Assembly (NCBI RefSeq): GCF_014647035.1
Contig: NZ_BMOK01000012.1
Location: forward strand, 1 to 64,000
Source: Sporolactobacillus putidus
Lineage (GTDB): Bacteria; Bacillota; Bacilli; Bacillales; Sporolactobacillaceae
DNA: 64,000 bases
Direction of reading: 5' to 3'
Of the stretch, positions 53,257-64,000 are shown piece by piece (position 1 is the stretch's first letter; every line of letters starts with the position of its first letter). Under the pieces are notes generated by a model, which ran no database searches, was not told the DNA's origin, and was given only the letters and a program-made list of their open reading frames with translations. The translations under genes were made by a program, and so were the position numbers.

Positions 53257-54990
53257 ATGAATCAGGAATTTTACTGGACGATCACCCAAATGCGAAAACA
53301 GGCGGCGATTATTCGCGGAGAGGAAGCGCCGGGCTTAGTACTGACTGATGCCCTCTATTTGAATACCTACCTGAAAACCTGGGAAAAAGCGAATATCTGG
53401 ATTGACGGTGATCGGATTATCTATGTTGGAGAAGAGGTGCCGGCAAAGGTCGGCCGCGCAACGGAAACGATCGATTGCAAAGGGTACACGCTTGTCCCCG
53501 GCTATATCGAACCGCACGTCCACCCCGGCCAGCTCTATAACCCGCAGACGCTTGCGGCGTATGCTGCACGATTCGGCACGACGACGCTGATTTGCGATAA
53601 TGCGATTTTATTTAAGACGCTGAGCGACGGGGATGCGTTCCGATTAATCGATAGGCTGGAACAGTTGCCGGCCACTTTTTACTGGTGGTGCCGCTACGAT
53701 CCCCAATCGGCAGTTATCGATTCGCCGTTTAGTGATGAGCGCATCAGGCGCTGGCTGAATCATCCGCGCGTTGTTCAGGGCGGGGAACTGACAGGCTGGC
53801 CGCGGGTTGTTCATGGCGACGATCAGATCCTGTCATGGATGCGCGAGACGAAGCTTCTCAGGAAGCCTATCGAAACCCATCTTCCCGGCGCCTCGGAACG
53901 CACGCTGACCCAGCTCAAACTGTATGGCGCGGACTGCGATCACGAGGCGATGACCGGTGAAGAGGCGATCATGCGTCTGAAACTGGGCTATACGGTATCG
54001 CTGCGCTATTCATCCATTCGCCCCGATCTGCCGGATATTTTAAAGACGATGGTGGATAAGGGTGTGCACGATTTTGATCATGTCTGTATGACGCTGGACG
54101 GAGCGACGCCGGCCTTCCTGAAAGACGGCGTCGTTGATCACCTGATCCGGATCGCTCTGGAGCAGGGTGTGCCGCCGGAAGACGCGTATATGATGGCGTC
54201 CTCCAATATTGCGGTTCACTATAATCTGGCCGACCGTATCGGGCACATTGCCCCGGGAAGGGCCGCCAATATCAATTTTCTGCCTTCACCGTCCGATCCG
54301 CGCCCGGTCGCGGTCATGGCGAAGGGCCGTTTGGTTTTCCGTGACGGCAAAACGGTGGACAATGACTTTTTTCCATTTAATATCTCTCTTGATCTGAAAG
54401 GTGCGGCATTCGAATTTTCGCTCAGGCCGGAGCAGCTCGTCCCTAAAACGACCGTCGGCCTGGATATGGTGAACGACGCGATTACCAAACCGTTTGAACA
54501 GCCAATTACCGCACAGGAGACGCAGCTGCCGCACGATGTGCTATACCTGACACTTGTCGATAAAAAGGGCAGCTGGATTATCAATACTTATATAAGAGGA
54601 TTCGCCCGCAGCCTTTCCGGATTTGCCGGCAGTTTTTCCGCGACGGGAGATGTTCTGCTGATTGGCAGGAACAAAGAAGACATGGTTGCTGCTTTTAACC
54701 GCATGAAGAAAATAAAGGGAGGACTGGTGATCGCTGAAAACGGGGAAATAACCGGGGAACTCGCTCTGCCGCTTTTTGGTTTCATGTCCGATCTGCCGAT
54801 GAAGCGGCTGATACAGGAGGCCGGCCGTTTTGAAAACAAGCTTCGGGCTGCCGGCTATTGCTTCGGCGATCCTTTTTTCAGTCTGTCTTTTTTAGCGTCA
54901 ACCCATCTTCCCTACATCCGCATCACTCCGAAGGGGATCGTCGATGTGATGCACAGAAAACTGCTCGCAGCCAGCGAACCATTAATATGA
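53257..54990 (+). CDS. Putative adenine deaminase (YerA-like amidohydrolase)
   Basis: This 577-residue metal-dependent amidohydrolase of the adenine deaminase group has GYTLVPGYIEPHVHPGQ (metal-binding His-x-His), the catalytic region PIETHLPGASERTL, VHDFDHVCMTLDGATP with the conserved Asp, and a C-terminal extension as in B. subtilis YerA. Adenine deaminase gives hypoxanthine and ammonia. Its place next to purine genes agrees with salvage, and the same neighbour order is found in B. subtilis, although the YerA reaction itself is not certain. GAGGAG precedes the ATG. Confidence 0.82.
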   Translation: MNQEFYWTITQMRKQAAIIRGEEAPGLVLTDALYLNTYLKTWEKANIWIDGDRIIYVGEEVPAKVGRATETIDCKGYTLVPGYIEPHVHPGQLYNPQTLAAYAARFGTTTLICDNAILFKTLSDGDAFRLIDRLEQLPATFYWWCRYDPQSAVIDSPFSDERIRRWLNHPRVVQGGELTGWPRVVHGDDQILSWMRETKLLRKPIETHLPGASERTLTQLKLYGADCDHEAMTGEEAIMRLKLGYTVSLRYSSIRPDLPDILKTMVDKGVHDFDHVCMTLDGATPAFLKDGVVDHLIRIALEQGVPPEDAYMMASSNIAVHYNLADRIGHIAPGRAANINFLPSPSDPRPVAVMAKGRLVFRDGKTVDNDFFPFNISLDLKGAAFEFSLRPEQLVPKTTVGLDMVNDAITKPFEQPITAQETQLPHDVLYLTLVDKKGSWIINTYIRGFARSLSGFAGSFSATGDVLLIGRNKEDMVAAFNRMKKIKGGLVIAENGEITGELALPLFGFMSDLPMKRLIQEAGRFENKLRAAGYCFGDPFFSLSFLASTHLPYIRITPKGIVDVMHRKLLAASEPLI

Positions 54991-55014
54991 GCAGGTTCGT
55001 TCGATAAAGAAGGG

Positions 55015-55038
55015 AAAAGGCCGGATGCCGGCCTTTTT
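55015..55038. terminator. Terminator after the deaminase gene
   Basis: AAAAGGCCGG and CCGGCCTTTTT form a perfect stem with a three-base loop. Confidence 0.85.
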
Positions 55039-55140
55039 GCCCGGGCTCATCAAACATCCCCGAATATGAAAACAATACGGATCGATCGGCCGCTTTAAGT
55101 ATGCTTGAAGAACGGTTGAAAGGGAAAGGAATGGACAAGG

Positions 55141-55437
55141 GTGCAAATCGATAAATTGAGAGGAAAGGCGCTCGATCAGTTGTTTAACGCCATCCTGACA
55201 TTAAAGAACAGAGAGGAATGCTATCGTTTTTTTGACGATTTGTGCACGATGGGTGAGATCCAGTCGCTCTCGCAGCGGCTTGAGGTTGCCAGAATGCTGA
55301 TGGCGGGTCACACGTACCATCATATTGAGGAAGAAACAGGCGCCAGTACGGCGACGATTTCACGCGTGAAACGCTGCATCAATTTCGGAAACGACGGCTA
55401 CCAGATGACGCTCGACCGACTGAGCGAAGATAAATAA
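55141..55437 (+). CDS. yerC: YerC/YecD family TrpR-like DNA-binding protein
   Basis: This 98-residue protein has a TrpR-like helix-turn-helix: MGEIQSLSQRLEVARMLM followed by TYHHIEEETGASTATISRVK. In B. subtilis yerC has the same position between yerA and the pcrB-pcrA-ligA genes. The role is regulatory but unknown. It starts with GTG behind AAAGGAATGG. Confidence 0.9.
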   Translation: MQIDKLRGKALDQLFNAILTLKNREECYRFFDDLCTMGEIQSLSQRLEVARMLMAGHTYHHIEEETGASTATISRVKRCINFGNDGYQMTLDRLSEDK

Positions 55438-55532
55438 GAACGGCAGAACTCCGGTTGTTAAGAAGGGGTCAGGCGATCTGACACTATCCTTTGGTCACTT
55501 CATCAAACAACCCCTATGAGGATGTGGTAAGA

Positions 55533-57767
55533 TTGGACAGTATTTCACAGCAATTGCTTGAGGGACTCAATCCGGAGCAATTAAAGGCGGTCAAGCACCA
55601 TGACGGACCGCTGCTGATTATGGCCGGTGCGGGAAGCGGGAAAACACGTGTGCTCACGCATCGCATGGCCTATCTGATGATCGAAAGGAATGTAGCGCCC
55701 TGGAATATCCTGGCGATCACGTTTACAAATAAAGCGGCGAAAGAAATGAGAGAACGGCTCGCGGGGCTCGCGGGACCGCTCGTCGATGATGTTTGGGTGT
55801 CGACCTTCCATTCCATGTGCGTGCGTATTTTACGGCGCGATATCGACCGGCTCGGCATCAGCCGCAATTTTTCCATACTCGATTCGACGGATCAGCAATC
55901 CGTCGTCAAAAATATCTTAAAAGATAAGAATCTCGATCCGAAAAAATTTACCCCGCGCAGCATCCTCGGAAGAATCAGCGCGGCGAAAAACGAGCTGAAA
56001 ACGGCAGCGGCCTTTGCCAAAACGGCGGTCGGCCCGTTCGATGAGGTCGTCCGGGACGTCTATGCGGAGTATGAAAAACGGCTGCTCAAGAATCAGTCGC
56101 TGGACTTTGACGACTTAATCATGACGACCGTGCATCTCTTCCAGCGCGTGCCGGAGTCGCTGGCCTTTTATCAGAAAAAGTTTCAATATATTCATGTCGA
56201 TGAATATCAGGACACGAACCGGGCTCAGTACTTGCTCGTTCACATGCTCGCGGACCGCTTCAGGAACCTGTGCGTTGTCGGCGACTCGGATCAGTCGATT
56301 TACGGCTGGCGCGGCGCAGATATTCATAACATACTGTCTTTTGAGGAAGACTATCCGGATGCCTCGGTGATCAAACTGGAACAAAACTACCGGTCGACGA
56401 AGAAGATTCTTGACGCCGCGAACCACGTGATCGAGCACAATCACAACCGGAAGCCGAAAAAACTGTGGACTGAAAACGCCGGTGGAAAGAAAATCGCTTA
56501 CTATCAGGCCGGGACGGAACATGAAGAAGGCTATTACGTTGCCGGGAAAATGCGGGAACTGTCCAATGAAGGATTCAATTATTCGGATATCGCGGTTCTC
56601 TACCGGACGAACGCCCAGTCGCGTGTGATTGAAGAAACGCTTGTCAAATCGAATATTCCTTACCGCATGGTTGGAAGTATCAAATTCTATGACCGCAAGG
56701 AAATCAAAGATATGCTTTCCTATCTGCGCCTGATCGCCAATCCGGACGACGATATCAGCCTCGCCCGCGTGATTAACGAACCAAAGCGCGGAATCGGGGC
56801 GTCGTCGATGGACAAACTGGCCGACTATGCCATCAACGGGGATCTGTCCCTAATGAAAGCCATCGGGGAAGCGGACCAGACCGGCATTTCTCCGCGGACG
56901 GTCCATAAAATGGAGGATTTTTCCGAACTCGTGATGAACTGGTCGAGAATGCAGGAGTTTTTATCGGTGACCGATCTGGTTGAAGAAGTCCTCGACAAAT
57001 CCGGATATCGCGAGATGCTAAAAGCGGAGAAAACGATCGAGGCCCAGAGCCGGATCGAAAACCTGGAAGAATTTTTATCCGTGACAAAAGAATTTGAAGC
57101 CAAGCACGATGACAAATCGCTGATTGGTTTTCTGACTGAACTGGCTCTGGACGCGGATATCGACGAAAAGGAGGAGACGGGAACGGATGATGCGGTGACC
57201 CTGATGACGCTGCATTCCGCAAAGGGTCTGGAATTTCCGGCTGTTTTTTTAATCGGTATGGAAGAGAGCATTTTCCCGCATCTGCGTTCTCTCGATGATG
57301 AAGAGGAAATGGAAGAAGAACGCAGGCTGGCTTACGTCGGCATCACAAGAGCGAAAAAACGCCTGTTCCTCACATCCGCTCAGATCCGCACCTTGTTCGG
57401 AAATACTGCGGTCAATCCCGTTTCCCGTTTCATCAAGGAAATACCGGATGAATTGCTGGATATGGAGAAACCGGAGGCGCCGTCCGTCGGTACACGTTTT
57501 GCCTCTCCCGCAGCGAAAGGATCTCCCTTTTCCAGTCGTTTCGCTTCGGTGTATGGCAACAGACCGGCGCCTATGCTGCAAAAGCGGCAGCACGGAGACG
57601 AGGAGTGGCATGCCGGCGACAAAGTGCTCCATAAAAAATGGGGGCAGGGGACCGTGGTCAGCATTAAAGGCAGCGGCGACAATGTCGAACTGGATATCGC
57701 CTTTCCTAATCCAATCGGGCTGAAACGGCTGCTCGGCGCTTTTGCGCCAATTGAGAAAGCCAAATAA
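55533..57767 (+). CDS. pcrA: ATP-dependent DNA helicase PcrA
   Basis: This UvrD/Rep-type 3'-5' helicase of about 744 residues has motif [15 protein letters not shown], motif [13 protein letters not shown], motif [17 protein letters not shown], motif IV LEQNYRS, motif [14 protein letters not shown] and motif [16 protein letters not shown]-terminal Tudor-like domain ([16 protein letters not shown]) is linked to RNA polymerase contact. TTG 55533 is preferred, as GAGGATG lies upstream; the frame opens earlier at 55491. In B. subtilis pcrB precedes pcrA; here it is absent. Confidence 0.95.
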   Translation: MDSISQQLLEGLNPEQLKAVKHHDGPLLIMAGAGSGKTRVLTHRMAYLMIERNVAPWNILAITFTNKAAKEMRERLAGLAGPLVDDVWVSTFHSMCVRILRRDIDRLGISRNFSILDSTDQQSVVKNILKDKNLDPKKFTPRSILGRISAAKNELKTAAAFAKTAVGPFDEVVRDVYAEYEKRLLKNQSLDFDDLIMTTVHLFQRVPESLAFYQKKFQYIHVDEYQDTNRAQYLLVHMLADRFRNLCVVGDSDQSIYGWRGADIHNILSFEEDYPDASVIKLEQNYRSTKKILDAANHVIEHNHNRKPKKLWTENAGGKKIAYYQAGTEHEEGYYVAGKMRELSNEGFNYSDIAVLYRTNAQSRVIEETLVKSNIPYRMVGSIKFYDRKEIKDMLSYLRLIANPDDDISLARVINEPKRGIGASSMDKLADYAINGDLSLMKAIGEADQTGISPRTVHKMEDFSELVMNWSRMQEFLSVTDLVEEVLDKSGYREMLKAEKTIEAQSRIENLEEFLSVTKEFEAKHDDKSLIGFLTELALDADIDEKEETGTDDAVTLMTLHSAKGLEFPAVFLIGMEESIFPHLRSLDDEEEMEEERRLAYVGITRAKKRLFLTSAQIRTLFGNTAVNPVSRFIKEIPDELLDMEKPEAPSVGTRFASPAAKGSPFSSRFASVYGNRPAPMLQKRQHGDEEWHAGDKVLHKKWGQGTVVSIKGSGDNVELDIAFPNPIGLKRLLGAFAPIEKAK

Positions 57768-57787
57768 TTGGTAAAACACAATCTTAA

Positions 57788-59806
<2,019 letters not shown>

Positions 59807-59818
59807 GGGGTGTCATGA

Positions 59819-60997
59819 TTGAAAAGAAGAAGATTCGGTGCGGCTGCACTGATCATTCTGAGCCTACAGCTTGCCCTTGCAGGCTGTTCGCAAAGCAGCT
59901 CACAGAATAGTGTTGTAAAAAACAACGGAGGGACGCAAACTACCCAGCTGATACCGGGTTCAAACACTAAGGATTATCAGTCGCTACGTCCGCTGTCCAA
60001 CGATCAAATGCGCGGATATATCAATTACGGCGTAAACAATCGGGTGGACGTTGACCAGCTGGAACTCGGGCTGATGGATATGTCGAAAAGCGTTTTCAGT
60101 CCCGATCAGTACGTCTTTCAAAGCGGCCAGTATCTGACGGGAAACGATATTAACGGCATGCTTTACCGCCAGGGCCAGGAAAGAAACAAGACGAACAGCA
60201 CGCCGCCGGGCCTCAATCCCCCGCTCGGACCGGGCCAGACAGCCCTGCAGCAGGCTCAGAGCAGCCCGAAATATTTAAATTACGTGCTTGAGCAGGATTA
60301 TCTGAAAAAATCGGGGAACGGAAAATATGTGCTGGGAGGGGTATCCATCGCCGTTTCGCTTAATTCGGTGTACACAGATCAAATCATGGATCAGAACCAG
60401 AACATCAACCCGATCCAGGAACAGCTGAATCCCGCCACGGTTAAAACATGGGGCGAGAACGTCGCACCGAAAATTCTGCAGCGCGTGCGCAGCGTCAAAG
60501 GCCTGAGCCAGGTACCCATTTTCCTTACTTTATATATGACTGCCGCTCCCGATTCCCTAATCCCGGGTGATTATTTCGCTAAAGCAATGGTTCCAGCCGG
60601 CTCGACAACCATTGATAAATGGACACAGGTGGATGACCAGCACGTTCTGTTTCCGTCCAATGCGGCATCAGGACAGTATAAAGCGGATCTTGCCAAGTTC
60701 AATACATTTAAAAACGATGTACAGCAATACTATCCAGATTTTGTAGGCGTCATCGGGAAAGGCTTTTATCAGAACCAGACACTCACCGATCTGACACTGA
60801 ATATCAATATCCGATTTATGGATGAAACGGAAGTCATCGGCTTTGCCAATTATGTTGCCTCAATTGTCAACAATGGATTCGGATTTGGCCGAGAAGTTCC
60901 GATTCACGTCTATATCACATCCGGCGACGTTCAGGAAGCTTTGATCGATAGAACGCCGACTATGGATACAGCCTACGTGCACGTCTTCCAGCACTGA
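59819..60997 (+). CDS. camS: CamS-family lipoprotein
   Basis: This 392-residue exported lipoprotein has a basic start MKRRRF, a hydrophobic stretch and the lipobox LALAGC, so the mature protein begins at that cysteine. The rest matches the CamS (YerH) group, whose signal peptide in some relatives yields a sex-pheromone peptide. It begins with TTG 59819 behind GAGGGG; an ATG at 59815 is in another frame. It directly follows ligA, as in B. subtilis. Confidence 0.87.
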   Translation: MKRRRFGAAALIILSLQLALAGCSQSSSQNSVVKNNGGTQTTQLIPGSNTKDYQSLRPLSNDQMRGYINYGVNNRVDVDQLELGLMDMSKSVFSPDQYVFQSGQYLTGNDINGMLYRQGQERNKTNSTPPGLNPPLGPGQTALQQAQSSPKYLNYVLEQDYLKKSGNGKYVLGGVSIAVSLNSVYTDQIMDQNQNINPIQEQLNPATVKTWGENVAPKILQRVRSVKGLSQVPIFLTLYMTAAPDSLIPGDYFAKAMVPAGSTTIDKWTQVDDQHVLFPSNAASGQYKADLAKFNTFKNDVQQYYPDFVGVIGKGFYQNQTLTDLTLNINIRFMDETEVIGFANYVASIVNNGFGFGREVPIHVYITSGDVQEALIDRTPTMDTAYVHVFQH

Positions 60998-61043
60998 CCG
61001 GGGATGATGACCGGTAAGAGGGAAAACGTGACAAAGCCGAAGG

Positions 61044-61078
61044 GTGCGCAGAAAAAACTGCGGGCTCTTTTTTTTTCT
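61044..61078 (+). terminator. Terminator after camS
   Basis: CGCAG and CTGCG pair around AAAAAA, followed within four bases by eight T's. Bases 61096-61440 beyond it are very AT-rich and show no supported gene. Confidence 0.6.
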
Positions 61079-61440
61079 ACCATTAGTCAAGCCCTTTAGT
61101 AAAATAATTGGCGGATAGCGGAATCTTCAGAGGCTTCCAGCCAAAAAAAAGGGTACACCAAACGAGGCCTGACTGGGTGAATTTTTTTGCGGCAGCGTCC
61201 GTATGACAATTTCTTCGGGTTCATCCTTTGGAAACACTGCCCGTTTGCTCGGGAGCATCTCAGTTGCTTCCTGCTGTGCAGGCGTATTGTTAACATTAAT
61301 TTCAAAAATAAATAAGGCTATATTATTTATAATCATAAATTATATTTAAATATAGTTTGCTTTGCTATATTATATATTTATAATGCTTTTGAATAAAAAT
61401 TTGTTAAATCTAATTCCTTTGTTCTTCTCTTTTAGTGCGG

Positions 61441-61570
61441 CTTATCGGTCGTTGTGCTCGATTTATCGGTCGTCGATACAAGTTTATCAGTCGTTTGACT
61501 CAATTTATCGGTCATCAGCTGAGATTTATCAGTCGTCAACTCAAGTTTATCGGTCGTCGCCATTTTATCG
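61441..61570. repeat. Array 3: the CGACYGATAAA repeat in reverse orientation
   Basis: The reverse complement TTTATCRGTCG occurs at 61441 (with C first), 61462, 61483, 61504, 61525 and 61546, exactly every 21 bases. A partial seventh copy (TTTATCG) lies at 61564. On the minus strand the frame is open and reads TTDKLEL, TTDKSQL, MTDKLSQ and so on. It lies 97 bases upstream of the LysE-type gene. Confidence 0.93.
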
Positions 61571-61666
61571 CCGTATCTGCTTGACCGCATTCAGCATTTT
61601 GGACAAATCTTGAACAACATGAGTCAGCCTGAAGGATGTTTCAGCGGCTCGGGGGGAGTGAAAACA

Positions 61667-62284
61667 ATGAGTTTATCCTACTTTGTGAAAGGGCTGTTGA
61701 TCGGTTTTGCCATTGCGGCTCCTGTGGGGCCGATAGGTGTGCTCTGCATCCGCAGGTCCCTGATTCAGGACAGGCTGTACGGGTGGCTTTCCGGACTCGG
61801 AGCGGCAACGGCCGATGCCCTCTATGGATCGGTTGCCGGCTTTGGTCTCACCGTCATCACCGGATTTCTGATGGGCGGGAAAATATGGCTTCAGGTCATT
61901 GGCGGCTTTTTTTTGTGCTATCTGGGCGTTCAGACGCTCCGCGCCAAACCGGCAGACCATGCGGCGAACGCCTGCAAAGGGAACTTGCTGACTGCCTATA
62001 CGTCAACTTTATTTTTGACATTGACAAATCCGATGACGATTCTCTCCTTTGTGAGTGTTTTCGCCGGTCTCGGGCTTGCGGGCGCTCAGCGGGGATATTT
62101 TTCTTCCATTCAGATTGTCCTGGGCGTTTTCGCCGGGTCGGCGTTATGGTGGCTTTTGCTGAGCCTGGGCGTCGGTTTTTTCAGAGATAAGCTGAATCTT
62201 CGTTCACTGGTGTGGATCAATCGTTTATCGGGTTTAACCATCCTCGGTTTTGGACTGGTTTCACTGGGCAGCTGTCTCTTGTAA
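61667..62284 (+). CDS. LysE/RhtB-family amino-acid exporter
   Basis: This 205-residue, six-helix membrane protein has GFAIAAPVGPIGVLCIRRSL near the start (the LysE-family signature) and TLTNPMTILSFVSVFAGLG in the middle. ATG 61667 follows a run GGGGGGAG; the frame opens earlier at 61610. The cargo amino acid is unknown. Confidence 0.87.
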   Translation: MSLSYFVKGLLIGFAIAAPVGPIGVLCIRRSLIQDRLYGWLSGLGAATADALYGSVAGFGLTVITGFLMGGKIWLQVIGGFFLCYLGVQTLRAKPADHAANACKGNLLTAYTSTLFLTLTNPMTILSFVSVFAGLGLAGAQRGYFSSIQIVLGVFAGSALWWLLLSLGVGFFRDKLNLRSLVWINRLSGLTILGFGLVSLGSCLL

Positions 62285-62373
62285 AAGTTCCGGAAACAAG
62301 CAGGCTTCCGGATCTGCGTGAGCGCAACATGAGAGAGCGGAGGTTTTTTGCAGGGTTTGGTTTTTCAGCGGTC

Positions 62374-62408
62374 TTCCATTGATTATAGTCAATGGAATTT
62401 GATATGAT
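62374..62408 (+). promoter_or_regulatory. gatC promoter overlapped by a perfect palindrome
   Basis: TTCCATTGA (62374-62382) and TCAATGGAA (62389-62397) are perfect 9-bp arms around six bases. They overlap the -35 TTGATT (62379-62384), which is followed after 18 bases by TATGAT (62403-62408). No T run follows, so an operator is more likely than a terminator. Confidence 0.6.
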
Positions 62409-62474
62409 TAAGACATTGTTGGGATTTGCCGAAGACGGTAAAAATCCCGGACGAACGAGATGGAGATGACTGTT

Positions 62475-62771
62475 ATGAGCCGGATAAATGAAGAACAGGT
62501 CCGATATGTTGCCAACCTTGCCAGATTGTCGTTTGACGATGACGCGATCAAAAAGTTCACGACGCAGCTGGACGATATTATCGGTTTTGCCGAGCAGTTG
62601 AACGAGCTGGATACGGAAGGCATCGAACCGACGACGCACGTTCTGGATATGCATAATGTCATGCGCGACGACGTCGTTGAACCGTCCCTTCCGCGCGAAG
62701 AAGCGCTGAAGAACGCGCCTGTCCAAGAGGACGGGCAGGTCAAAGTACCGCTGATTATGGAAGCGGACTGA
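62475..62771 (+). CDS. gatC: Asp/Glu-tRNA amidotransferase subunit C
   Basis: This 98-residue subunit stabilises GatA in the GatCAB complex that converts Glu-tRNA(Gln) and Asp-tRNA(Asn) to the amide forms. [33 protein letters not shown] and the C-terminal [18 protein letters not shown] are typical. ATG 62475 is chosen with GGAG at 62463-62466; an earlier ATG at 62460 overlaps that site. Confidence 0.94.
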   Translation: MSRINEEQVRYVANLARLSFDDDAIKKFTTQLDDIIGFAEQLNELDTEGIEPTTHVLDMHNVMRDDVVEPSLPREEALKNAPVQEDGQVKVPLIMEAD

Positions 62772-62797
62772 TCCAAAAAGAAGGAGGACAACAAAGA

Positions 62798-64000
62798 TGC
62801 CACTTTTTGAAGAAGGCCTTGTGCATCTGAAGAAGAAGATACATAGCAAGGAAATCAAGGCATCCGACCTCATTGATGAGGCTTATGCCCGCATTAATGA
62901 AGTGGACGGCAAGGTAAAGGCTTTTCTGACGCTGAATGAAGAGGCGGCCAGAGAAGAAGCACGGACGATCGATGAAAACGGTACGGATGAAGACACCCTG
63001 CTTTTCGGCATGCCGATCGGTATCAAGGACAATCTCGTGACCAAGGGCCTGCGCACAACCTGCGCGAGCCACATCCTTGAGAATTATGATCCGCTCTATG
63101 ACGCAACGGTAATCGAGAAAGTCAGGACGCAGAAAGGGATCATGATCGGCAAACTGAATATGGACGAATTCGCCATGGGCTCTTCAACGGAAAACTCGGG
63201 ATTTGCGCTGACACGGAATCCGTGGGATTTGGAACGGGTGCCGGGCGGCTCAAGCGGCGGTTCGGCGGCATCCGTTGCTGCCGGAGAGGTACTGTTTGCG
63301 CTGGGATCGGATACCGGGGGTTCGATCAGGCAGCCGTCCGCGTTCTGCGGCGTTGTCGGTATGAAGCCGACTTACGGGCGCGTTTCGCGGTTCGGCCTCG
63401 TCGCCTTTGCTTCATCTCTTGACCAGGTCGGGCCGATTACACGAACGGTTGAAGACAACGCTTATCTGCTGGAGACGATCGCCGGGCTTGACCGCCACGA
63501 CTCGACGAGTGCCGATGTCCCGGTGCCTCACTATTCCGAGACACTGACCGGAGACATTAAGGGGCTGCGGGTCGCCGTACCCAAAGAATATCTTGGCGAA
63601 GGAATCGACGAGGCGGTGAAGGATAAAATCAAGGCGGCGATCCGGCAGCTGGAAGCGCTCGGCGCCGTCTGCGAGGAAGTTTCGCTGCCGCATTCGAAAT
63701 ACGCGGTTCCTGCTTACTACGTCATCGCGTCGTCGGAAGCTTCGGCGAACCTGGCCCGCTTCGACGGTGTACGGTACGGCGTGCGCGCGGAATCGAACGA
63801 TCTGATCGACATGTATAAAAAATCGAGAAGCGAAGGCTTTGGCGACGAAGTCAAACGCCGGATCATGCTCGGAACGTTTGCTTTAAGTTCAGGTTATTAT
63901 GACGCTTATTATAAAAAGGCGCAGCAGGTGCGCACACTGATTAAACAGGATTTTGAAAAAGTTCTGGAAAACCATGACATTATCGTTGGACCGGCAACGC
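62798..64000 (+). CDS. gatA: Asp/Glu-tRNA amidotransferase subunit A (cut off by the window end)
   Basis: The first 401 residues are present and the gene runs beyond the right edge. The amidase signature is intact: catalytic Lys in GIKDNL, the serine-rich [16 protein letters not shown], and the nucleophile region [17 protein letters not shown]. GatA releases ammonia from glutamine for GatB. GAAGGAGG precedes the ATG; gatB is expected next. Confidence 0.96.

Noticed and set aside
61362-61613. Plus-strand open frame with IYRSS repeats
   Set aside because: It only reads the 21-bp repeat array in one frame; the minus-strand TTDK frame is more regular, and no ribosome site precedes the plus-strand frame.

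Overview
The window looks like a chromosomal stretch of a spore-forming, lactic-acid-producing member of Bacilli, most like Sporolactobacillus. The evidence is a small acid-soluble spore protein gene (tlp), a D-lactate dehydrogenase and an AdhE that both sit behind Rex-type operators, and a Bacillus subtilis-like order of purine operon, yerA, yerC, pcrA, ligA, camS, gatC and gatA. The right two thirds is moderately GC-rich core genome. The left 18.5 kb is AT-rich, mosaic and clearly accessory. No rRNA, tRNA or CRISPR array was seen.

Region 1 (1-7.3 kb) is a compact specialised-metabolite locus. It has an ArsR-like regulator, an IS4-family wreck, a duplicated promoter/operator, and a tightly overlapping operon: an A-T-TE synthetase with no condensation domain (split by a one-base homopolymer frameshift), an alpha/beta hydrolase, a DHA2-type exporter and an Sfp-type phosphopantetheinyl transferase. 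Region 2 (7.4-11.4 kb) is a remnant of a Tn916-like integrative element: orf7/orf8 homologues, a strongly hairpinned non-coding stretch, a DUF3173 protein, a complete tyrosine integrase, and a second, broken integrase. Region 3 (11.4-17.9 kb) is a fructan-sugar locus: a GPH symporter, LacI regulator, GH32 beta-fructosidase, ROK fructokinase and a cytoplasmic GH91 enzyme (inulin fructotransferase/difructose-anhydride hydrolase family). I propose that it imports and breaks down difructose anhydride.

Region 4 (18-34.9 kb) holds gene remnants, acetyltransferases, a NERD nuclease-like gene flanked by two exact 21-bp-period repeat arrays, tlp, a cyanase, a TetR-controlled ABC exporter, adhE, D-LDH and an NCS2 purine permease with an attenuated leader. 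Region 5 (35-48.3 kb) is the complete purEKBCSQLFMNHD operon behind PurR boxes and a guanine-type riboswitch. A GC-rich Bacillales-style intergenic repeat interrupts it between purB and purC. Region 6 (48.4-64 kb) carries the glyoxylate-shunt pair aceB-aceA, an L-2-hydroxyacid dehydrogenase, a putative adenine deaminase, yerC, pcrA (with no pcrB), ligA, camS, a LysE-type exporter and the start of gatCA. A third 21-bp array lies before the LysE gene, and a different 21-bp array lies upstream of the deaminase gene.

The themes are redox-controlled fermentation (Rex boxes on adhE and D-ldh), purine synthesis and salvage under PurR and riboswitch control, and an acquired left flank bringing secondary metabolism and fructan-sugar use.
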